Positions 1 through 6,029 of a DNA stretch of 46,602 nt are shown here, piece by piece. Source of the DNA: a virus. Both the position numbers and the translations under genes were made by a program. The stretch covers positions 1-46,602 of the IMG/VR virus record IMGVR_UViG_3300032236_001956. One strand, given 5' to 3'. Below the pieces are notes generated by a model, which saw only the letters and a program-made list of their open reading frames with translations, searched no databases and was not told the origin of the DNA. Each line of letters begins with the position of its first letter. Position 1 is the stretch's first letter.

Positions 1-446
1 AACTTGCGGCCGCGGTGCTCGCCGCGTAGGGCCTTGATGGCAGCAACCAATTCGGCATCGTAGCCAAAGCGGAACACTGCCAGAGCATCTCTGCTCAAGA
101 GCTTGCGATCAGTAACAGGCTTGGCAACATCGGCAGCAGACACCGGCGCGTCGCTCGCCCAGGGCTGCGTGGCAAACACCGGATTCACAAGCCAGGCATC
201 CATGAACGCCTTGCCACCCAGCTGGCCCTGATATTTGCGCAGCAGCTTGAGGGCAGCCTCGGCCTGCTTCACAGTCCAAGCGCGGCCGCTCTGGGCACGC
301 TGGGCCAGGCTGTGGCCAAAGTGGGCATCAAACTTGCTGAAGCCGGCGCCATCCCAGGTTGCGGCGCCGTTGCACACGCCGGCAACACGGCAGATCAAAG
401 CTTCAGCAGTGTCGCTGTGGGCAGCATCAACGCGCCAGTTCTGCAT
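1..446 (-). CDS. SNF2/HARP-type helicase, N-terminal part (cut by window edge)
   Basis: The reading frame is open from an ATG at 446 to the window edge, giving 148 residues with no stop; the C-terminal part lies outside. An AGGAG stands just upstream of the ATG and a TTGACA/TATTAT promoter at 472-499. Residues about 10-75 contain DGAGFSKFDAHFGHSLA and KLLRKYQGQL, a module I recognise from the N-termini of phage and plasmid SNF2-like helicases. The last part (VFRFGYDAELVAAIKALRG) resembles the HARP-like domain that precedes the ATPase core in SMARCAL1-type annealing helicases. No ATPase motif is inside the window, so enzymatic activity is inferred. The complete plus-strand SNF2 helicase at 1415-3025 lacks this N-terminal module, so the two may be complementary or paralogous. 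An ORF can be read on the other strand here but looks like a shadow. Confidence 0.55.
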   Translation of the reverse strand, partial: MQNWRVDAAHSDTAEALICRVAGVCNGAATWDGAGFSKFDAHFGHSLAQRAQSGRAWTVKQAEAALKLLRKYQGQLGGKAFMDAWLVNPVFATQPWASDAPVSAADVAKPVTDRKLLSRDALAVFRFGYDAELVAAIKALRGEHRGRK

Positions 447-471
447 ATCACGCTCCTTGCTCTATGACGTC

Positions 472-499
472 ATAATAGCATATCACATCGATCTGTCAA
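472..499 (-). promoter_or_regulatory. early-type sigma70 promoter (TTGACA-16-TATTAT)
   Basis: Read on the minus strand, TTGACA (499-494) and TATTAT (477-472) are separated by 16 bases. The sequence after the -10 box, GTCATAGAGCAAGGA, is nearly identical to that downstream of the promoter at 1362-1389, which makes this one member of a repeated promoter-plus-leader cassette rather than a chance match. Confidence 0.75.
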
Positions 500-693
500 C
501 CAAAAAAATGCCTAACCGAGGGCAATATAGAGCGATGTAGCAACCCCGTTTCATACAAATCAACAGGTTAGCTGGTGAGGCGCATGCTATAAAATCAATG
601 GGTTAGAACAAACCGGCGTCTCTCGTGGGGTTCGTGGTCACCACATGCTACACAGGCACGCTGACATATGTGAGAGAGGTTGAAAATTTATGG

Positions 694-721
694 TCGACAT
701 CACGACGTGATGTGTTATCTT
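694..721 (+). promoter_or_regulatory. early-type promoter with internal dyad
   Basis: TCGACA (694-699), a 16-base spacer and TATCTT (716-721) fit the family seen at 472, 1362, 35943 and 37091. An inverted repeat ACATCAC-GAC-GTGATGT (697-713) fills the spacer and could be an operator. The downstream ATAGAGCAAGGA matches the leaders of the two neighbouring early genes. Confidence 0.6.
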
Positions 722-747
722 ACGGATATAGAGCAAGGAATGACGCA

Positions 748-1032
748 ATGAGCTACGTGATCGTCGATGTCGCTACCCGCTGCAAGGTGATGTTCCGCCC
801 CACCCGCGTGGATAGCTGGGCTACCGAGCGCGCCGCCAAGGCTGCGCTGACCCGCATGGTCAAGAAGACCGGCTACCTCCGCAGCGAGCTCGAGGTGATG
901 GAAATCAACGCCTACAATGCCCAGGTTCCCATGGTGGAGCGGGTCAACCTCATGACCAAGAAGACGTATATGGAGCGGGCCGATACCCCCAACTACTGCT
1001 CGCCGGCGTCGGAATCTTACTGGAGCATGTGA
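748..1032 (+). CDS. small early protein of unknown function
   Basis: The start at 748 was chosen because AAGGA lies 8 bases upstream; the frame is open further upstream but without an RBS and across the promoter. The product has 94 residues, begins MSYVIVDVATRCKVMF, is basic in its middle (AAKAALTRMVKKTGYL) and has no signal peptide, membrane segment or motif I recognise. It follows an early-type promoter and is almost joined to the next gene (stop at 1030-1032, next ATG at 1035), so the two are probably co-expressed. Codon use looks like that of the neighbouring genes, which supports it being real. Confidence 0.65.
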   Translation: MSYVIVDVATRCKVMFRPTRVDSWATERAAKAALTRMVKKTGYLRSELEVMEINAYNAQVPMVERVNLMTKKTYMERADTPNYCSPASESYWSM

Positions 1033-1034
1033 AC

Positions 1035-1355
1035 ATGTCGGAACCCACTGAAAAACTTCCTGAATATCGCGTGGGTCAGATCTGGTCTGACCGTAAACGC
1101 CGGGCGGAGGGTGTGTTCTTCATCACCCACGTCTACAAGCGCCTCTATAAAGACGGAAACTCAGCAGTGAGGGTGGTGGGTCTACAATCCAACAAGGAGC
1201 CTTACCAAGAGGATTGGTTGGACCCACGGCCTCAGGGGTCGCCTGTGCCCACACTTGAGGATGAGCTGCGGGATCTGGATGCTCGCAGCATGGCGAAGAT
1301 GTATCCCCACAAAATGTGGGAACCATATGATCCTTATCCTGAAGAAGACAAATGA
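1035..1355 (+). CDS. small early protein of unknown function
   Basis: The ATG at 1035 is preferred: GGAG at 1022-1025 is 9 bases away, whereas an in-frame GTG at 1029 is only 3 bases from it. The product is 106 residues, charged, with an N-terminal stretch YRVGQIWSDRKRRAEGVFFI that looks like a small beta-barrel and an acidic C-terminus (EPYDPYPEEDK). No known family is recognised. It is coupled to the preceding gene and is followed after about 30 bases by the promoter of the SNF2 helicase. Confidence 0.65.
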   Translation: MSEPTEKLPEYRVGQIWSDRKRRAEGVFFITHVYKRLYKDGNSAVRVVGLQSNKEPYQEDWLDPRPQGSPVPTLEDELRDLDARSMAKMYPHKMWEPYDPYPEEDK

Positions 1356-1361
1356 TTTTGG

Positions 1362-1389
1362 TTGACATTTCGGCACACCATGCTATTAT
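1362..1389 (+). promoter_or_regulatory. early-type sigma70 promoter (TTGACA-16-TATTAT)
   Basis: TTGACA (1362-1367), 16 bases, TATTAT (1384-1389), then CTCGTCATAGAGCAAGGA containing the Shine-Dalgarno sequence of the helicase gene. It is the closest relative of the promoter at 472-499. Confidence 0.8.
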
Positions 1390-1414
1390 CTCGTCATAGA
1401 GCAAGGAATACGTG

Positions 1415-3025
1415 ATGTTGAACGTGCCCGCCACAGTTGAAAACGCCCGCAAGATCCGCCGCCTGTGCGTCAAGCACGGCCTCAACATGGACGCGGGCGT
1501 GAGCGAGCTGCTCAGCAGCATTCCGCAGGTGCGCACCATCCCGGGTTTCCAGTTCGAACTCAAGGATTTCCAGAGCGCTGGCGTTGCCTGGATGGAAGCG
1601 CAGGGCGGCACGGGCATTTTGGCCGACGAGCAAGGCACCGGCAAGACGGTGCAGGTCATGGCCTACGCCCACAAGAACGCCATGTTCCCCATGCTGGTGG
1701 TTGTGCCCAACACGCTGAAATTCAACTGGCGCAATGAAATCCTGGCCATGACGGGCGAGCGTTATCGCATCAACGTGGTGGGCAAGGCCTATTCCAAGAA
1801 GGAAACTGCCAAGCGCACTGCCCGCCACAGCAACGTCGTTTACAGCAAGGCGCCTCTGGCAGGCTGCGACATCTACGTCATCAACTACGACATTTTGGCT
1901 GCCAACGTGAGCAACATCGAAGCGCTCAACATCCGCTTCATGGCGGTGGACGAGAGCCACAAGATCAAGAACCAGGATGCCCGCCGCACGCAGGCCATGA
2001 TCCGCTTGGCCACTGGCGAATACGACGAGAAGCTGCCGGGCGGCCGGCGACGCACCGTGAGCACAGGTCACAAGATTGGCGCAGTGACGCTTATGAGCGG
2101 CACGCCGCTTGTGAACCGCCCGCGTGAGATTTACACCAGTGTGCGCACTGTGGGCAGCTATGTGCCACAGTTTAGCTCGTTCACCAAGTTTGCCTTCCGC
2201 TACTGCGGCGCCAACAAGAACAGCTATGGCTGGGATTTTACCGGCGCCAGCAACACTGACGAGCTCAACACGCTGTTGAACCAGCATGTGATGCTGCGCC
2301 GCCTCAAGGTGGACGTGCTCAAGACGCTGCCGCCCAAGATTTACCGCACCATCCCCTTGGACTTTGACCGCGCCGAGTATGATCGCGTGGAAGGCGCCTT
2401 CAACGGCGTCAACTGGCGTCAGGGCATGGAAGCCATTGTGCGCTTGGGCGGCAATGTGCCCAAGACCGACGACGCCATCGTGGCCATCCAGAAGCTGCGT
2501 GAGATTGCCGGCTATGCCAAGCTGGCCAGCACTGTGGAATGGATTCGCGACTACACCGAAGAAGGTGAGAAGCTGGTGGTTTTTGCGCACAACCGCCAGG
2601 TGATCGAGACCATCAAGCGCGAACTGGAGCAGGATGCCCAGTATAAGGACGCTGTGGCTGTGATATACGGCGGCGTCCGTGACGAAGAGCGTGCCGATGC
2701 AGTGCTGCGTTTCCAGAACGATGCTCAGGTGCGTGTGATTTTGGTGGGCATTACTGCTGGCGGTTTTGGGCTCACGCTTACCGCTGCCAAGGCAGTGGCG
2801 TTTGTTCAGCTGCCTTGGACGCCGGGTGAGATCAGCCAGTGCGTGGACCGCATCCACCGCATCGGGCAGGACGCCGACAGCGTCACAGTGTTCAACTTGG
2901 TTGCCGAAGGCACCATCGAGGAAGACATAGCGGACATGCTGATCAGCAAGGGTCAGGTGCTGGATGCAGTGTTGGATGCAGGCCGCGTGGTGAACACCCT
3001 GGAACTCAAACTGGAAGGAAAGTAA
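1415..3025 (+). CDS. SNF2-family DNA helicase/translocase
   Basis: This 536-residue protein has the full set of SNF2 superfamily 2 motifs: Walker A ADEQGTGKT (70-78), DExH box DESH (179-182), motif III SGTP, motif V GITAGGFGLTL and motif VI QCVDRIHRIGQ (475-485). The arrangement is that of compact SMARCAL1-like annealing helicases, without extra domains. SNF2 enzymes move on double-stranded DNA using ATP; in T4 the analogous job (branch migration, fork restart, recombination-dependent replication) is done by UvsW, so a replication or repair role is likely. The ATG at 1415 is 7 bases after AAGGA; a GTG one codon earlier is too close. A very long antisense ORF is only a codon-bias shadow. The neighbouring truncated gene probably belongs to the same family. 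Confidence 0.9.
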   Translation: MLNVPATVENARKIRRLCVKHGLNMDAGVSELLSSIPQVRTIPGFQFELKDFQSAGVAWMEAQGGTGILADEQGTGKTVQVMAYAHKNAMFPMLVVVPNTLKFNWRNEILAMTGERYRINVVGKAYSKKETAKRTARHSNVVYSKAPLAGCDIYVINYDILAANVSNIEALNIRFMAVDESHKIKNQDARRTQAMIRLATGEYDEKLPGGRRRTVSTGHKIGAVTLMSGTPLVNRPREIYTSVRTVGSYVPQFSSFTKFAFRYCGANKNSYGWDFTGASNTDELNTLLNQHVMLRRLKVDVLKTLPPKIYRTIPLDFDRAEYDRVEGAFNGVNWRQGMEAIVRLGGNVPKTDDAIVAIQKLREIAGYAKLASTVEWIRDYTEEGEKLVVFAHNRQVIETIKRELEQDAQYKDAVAVIYGGVRDEERADAVLRFQNDAQVRVILVGITAGGFGLTLTAAKAVAFVQLPWTPGEISQCVDRIHRIGQDADSVTVFNLVAEGTIEEDIADMLISKGQVLDAVLDAGRVVNTLELKLEGK

Positions 3026-3033
3026 TCCACACA

Positions 3034-3186
3034 ATGTGGTATTGGATTTTGATTGGGCTGTTGTTTGGCCCGGGTATTTTCAAGTTTATGCTCAACACCG
3101 GCGACGCGCTGGGTGCAATTTTACTTTTTATGTTTGTTGTAATACTAATAATTGGACCCTTCTACTACCTTTTTGGACCTTTATAG
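3034..3186 (+). CDS. small membrane protein, 50 residues
   Basis: ATG at 3034, stop TAG at 3184-3186. The product is strongly hydrophobic with two predicted membrane segments, WYWILIGLLFGPGIFKFML near the start and GAILLFMFVVILIIGPFYYL near the end. It starts 8 bases after the helicase stop; AAGGA lies about 14 bases upstream, which is long. It is followed 10 bases later by another membrane protein gene. Small paired membrane proteins of this kind in phages can serve lysis, lysis timing or superinfection exclusion, but nothing in the sequence decides between these. Confidence 0.55.
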   Translation: MWYWILIGLLFGPGIFKFMLNTGDALGAILLFMFVVILIIGPFYYLFGPL

Positions 3187-3196
3187 GATAGAAAAA

Positions 3197-3721
3197 ATGA
3201 AACTTCTACAGCTTGTTGTTGCTCTGCTATTGGTAAGCACCCCTGCATGGGCCTATTTAGACAGCGGTGGTGAGCTCATATGGGGATCATTTCTGCTGAT
3301 GATCCCCGCTCTGATACTGTTCTTCGGAGGCTGGGGACCCATTGCCATATGGGTGGGCGCAATTCCAGCAATGGGCATGATTTATGGATTTCTTGTGCTA
3401 TTCAACTTTACAGGAGAGAATCCACGTCAAGAATCTATATTCACAGCCAACAGCCACTATCACATCAGTGTAAGGGAAGCTGCCAGACTTGATGCAATTT
3501 ATTCAGGAGCCGAGTGTCTTGACGGCAGAGGTTTAAATATTTGCACAAAGGAGTATGTAAGATGTTGGAAAGACAACATCTGCGCAGGTCATTTCAAACA
3601 GGTCTATCAACAGCGAGCTCGTGAATTGGCTGCCAATCCCAATGCATTCCAGCCTGGCAGTCAGATGTGCAAGGAAGAATATACTGGTGATACTGTTAAT
3701 CAACGCCACAGGTGTTGGTAA
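3197..3721 (+). CDS. exported/membrane protein with Cys-rich C-terminus
   Basis: The start at 3197 gives a clear signal peptide: MKLLQLVVALLLVSTPAWA with an AWA signal peptidase site. Then come hydrophobic segments (about residues 28-65) and a 100-residue hydrophilic tail with six cysteines, in contexts such as AECLDGRGLNICTKEYVRCW and DNICAGHF. Cysteines in an exported tail suggest disulfides in the periplasm. The total is 174 residues. The stop at 3719-3721 abuts the stop of the minus-strand hub gene, so the two transcription units converge with no spacer. I do not recognise the family; a host-envelope role such as superinfection exclusion is only a guess. Confidence 0.6.
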   Translation: MKLLQLVVALLLVSTPAWAYLDSGGELIWGSFLLMIPALILFFGGWGPIAIWVGAIPAMGMIYGFLVLFNFTGENPRQESIFTANSHYHISVREAARLDAIYSGAECLDGRGLNICTKEYVRCWKDNICAGHFKQVYQQRARELAANPNAFQPGSQMCKEEYTGDTVNQRHRCW

Positions 3722-6010
3722 TCAGGCGTTGTTGACTGCGGTGCCGCGGAACATGCTAGCTTCGGCTTCGCGGCGTGTAACCAAGCCTGGCAGTTTTGTG
3801 CCTTTGGCGTAAACATATTGCATGAACAAGGGCGGAACATCTGCATAGTTGCCCTTGTTTAATGCAGCCAGCAGATCGCTCTTTTGCAGATTGCCTCCGC
3901 CCAGATTGAACGTGAAACTTACCAGTGCGTCGTATTGGGCTTGTGTGATGGGCACCTTGACATATCGTTGCACATAAGTTTCGGCTTTTTCTTTGAGATC
4001 CTGAACCAGCAATGCGTCGCATTCTGTTTGTGTCAATGGTCGGTTGAGACTTATGTTGATCCCATTTATAGTAACAGACATGCTGGCCTTTTCCTGAGGC
4101 AATAACAAATGCCCATACCCCACTGTGGGCAATCCCACTGGGTCATTGTATACACTGTATTTCAATCCCTCGTGTCTCTTGACGAAATTCACCAAACTTG
4201 CCGAACTGCTGTAACTACCTGCACTGGCAAGATCAGTTGCAGCCCCTGCATATTTGTAGATGGGCTCTCCTTTGTCATCGTATCCTTCACCCACGTAACG
4301 ACCATAGGGCATTCCTGCTTTGGGGCTGCCAATGATATCCAGAGGTTTTGTTTGACCCGGGATGATCTGACCAGTCTTTAATCCGTCGTTAGTGCCAGAT
4401 TCAATGCTGCCATTTAACCCAAATACACGACTGTTGTGCCCTGTATAGGGTTCATGATAGGGCAGGCGGGGCATTATTGTGGTGGTAAGTATGTACCTAA
4501 ACTCACCATCTGTTATTATCTCCATGTCCTTTTGTTGCAATGTGACGGGAGTGCTGGCAGTGGTGGCAGTTTTGGCAACTGGTGCAGGAGGACCATTTAC
4601 GTCAACTCTGGGAGAACTCAGTACAAAATTTCCCGTGGCCAAAACACCAAAGTCGCCGCCGCTGGCATCGTGAATATAGCCACCTGCACGTCTGTCCCAA
4701 CTGCCGTAGGCAGTGTCATACATGTTTGCACCGCTGCTGCGATGCATTTCACGTTGGCTTGTGATATACATGTTTTGCTGACTGGCAATGTGAAAATCCT
4801 GTGCGGCTTGTATTTTTATCAAACCTCCGCCGCTTGTGGTGGTTTGATTGGGAGTGGGGCTCAGCTGTATGCTGGTGCCCACGCCGTTTACTGTGTAACT
4901 GATAAGGTTGTAATTGGTGTCGCTGTTGCGTCGAAACTCCACAATCAACCCTTGGCTAAACACCACGCTGCTGTTGCTTATTTTACCGCTGCTGCTGCTT
5001 TGCCATTGTCCAGAATATGTATATGCTGGCTTGTTGAGAATATTTGCTGCAACGTCGGTGGGATCCAACAGTATGGCAATATCAGGAATAGGACCATTTT
5101 TTTCGTCACAGGCTTTCATATAGATGCTGCCACCAGCTTCCATGTTTATATCTTTGTCTGCTCGTAGATTGAGACTGCCGCCAGTGCGTATACTGATGTC
5201 AGCCTGTGCATATACGTCAATTTCCCCACCGGCACTCAATTCAACCCAGTTTTTACCATCCACGCTGTTCATGTAAACACAGCCTGTGTTGTCATTCACC
5301 AACACCTGAGCACCATGTTGAGTGCGCAATCTTATAAAACGGTTGTTGGGATCGTCATCAAACACAACTTGGTTGCCGCCTGGCGTCAAAAATCCATATG
5401 CACTGTTGATGGGATCGCTTCGTCTAGCACTGGTGCTCGTGACACCTCGTATGGGATCGTTTAACAATCCCTGTGTTAGCAGGCCATCTTTTAGTGGGGC
5501 ATATTCGGGTCTTTTTGTGGTATCTGGATCACCATTATATGTGCTTCTTTTGTTATATTCCACTACAGGAGCACTGGGGTTGCCCAAGTCACCACTTATC
5601 CCGGGAACCATGTTGTTCATGTTCCATTGATACATACATCCAATCCAAATGCCTTTGCTGCTATCTCCATTAATGAACATACAGATTACTTGATTTTCTA
5701 TATCGGGAGGAACAAACCACATTCCATAGCTAATTTGACTGTCTGTATAATTGGCACTGTTGGGTTTGTTTTTGTAAACACTTGTTGCTCCGGCAAATGG
5801 ACTACAATAATTCATCTGTAACCAAGTGTCAGGATCCTGACCATCACCCCCACATATTTCCGGTATCCAAACCTTCAAGCGTCCCATGTGCTTGTCGTCT
5901 TCGGTTTCCTTGACTATACCCATGTAGACTTTGTCAAAGAGCTGAGCCCTGCCCTGTGGCTGCAAGGCATAATAGTCGGGAGTTTCGATATCTCTTCTTA
6001 AATTTGTCAT
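3722..6010 (-). CDS. 5: baseplate hub/central spike with tail lysozyme (gp5-like)
   Basis: This 762-residue protein begins with a gp5-type OB-fold region (about 25-135; GRLKVWIPEICGG, YGMWFVPPDIENQVICMFING), which in T4 sits at the hub. A long middle contains spike-like beta repeats (SIRTGGSLNLRADKDINMEA). A GH24 T4-lysozyme domain occupies about 603-755, with the catalytic trio visible as E614 (RHEG), D623 (YND) and T629 (LPTVGYGH). In T4 gp5 the lysozyme lies between OB fold and spike; here it is at the C-terminus, a different domain order. The enzyme would cut peptidoglycan as the tail penetrates. It is the last gene of a minus-strand baseplate block and starts 20 bases after the preceding gene, with a weak ribosome binding site. 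Confidence 0.85.
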   Translation of the reverse strand: MTNLRRDIETPDYYALQPQGRAQLFDKVYMGIVKETEDDKHMGRLKVWIPEICGGDGQDPDTWLQMNYCSPFAGATSVYKNKPNSANYTDSQISYGMWFVPPDIENQVICMFINGDSSKGIWIGCMYQWNMNNMVPGISGDLGNPSAPVVEYNKRSTYNGDPDTTKRPEYAPLKDGLLTQGLLNDPIRGVTSTSARRSDPINSAYGFLTPGGNQVVFDDDPNNRFIRLRTQHGAQVLVNDNTGCVYMNSVDGKNWVELSAGGEIDVYAQADISIRTGGSLNLRADKDINMEAGGSIYMKACDEKNGPIPDIAILLDPTDVAANILNKPAYTYSGQWQSSSSGKISNSSVVFSQGLIVEFRRNSDTNYNLISYTVNGVGTSIQLSPTPNQTTTSGGGLIKIQAAQDFHIASQQNMYITSQREMHRSSGANMYDTAYGSWDRRAGGYIHDASGGDFGVLATGNFVLSSPRVDVNGPPAPVAKTATTASTPVTLQQKDMEIITDGEFRYILTTTIMPRLPYHEPYTGHNSRVFGLNGSIESGTNDGLKTGQIIPGQTKPLDIIGSPKAGMPYGRYVGEGYDDKGEPIYKYAGAATDLASAGSYSSSASLVNFVKRHEGLKYSVYNDPVGLPTVGYGHLLLPQEKASMSVTINGINISLNRPLTQTECDALLVQDLKEKAETYVQRYVKVPITQAQYDALVSFTFNLGGGNLQKSDLLAALNKGNYADVPPLFMQYVYAKGTKLPGLVTRREAEASMFRGTAVNNA

Positions 6011-6029
6011 TGTGTTTATTCAAAATCCA

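Larger units (their letters stand above)
447..747. other. divergent regulatory intergenic region
   Basis: About 300 bases between two divergently transcribed genes. It holds the promoters at 472-499 (minus) and 694-721 (plus). The part between them (about 500-690) has no recognisable gene; a plus ORF entering from the left and an in-frame extension of the right-hand gene lack ribosome binding sites and are not called. Confidence 0.6.

Noticed and set aside
740-751. Minimal ORFs overlapping true starts (740-751, 22269-22277, 46118-46126)
   Set aside because: Each decoy ATG lies 0-2 bases from the Shine-Dalgarno sequence, too close to be used; the stop overlap follows from the true starts reading ATGA.
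1394-3034. 546-residue ORF on the minus strand opposite the SNF2 helicase
   Set aside because: No ribosome binding site or known motif; the plus strand has all helicase motifs. It is a by-product of codon bias.
4436-5167. 243-residue plus-strand ORF
   Set aside because: Lies opposite the gp5-like hub gene, is Cys-rich and irregular, and has no start signals.
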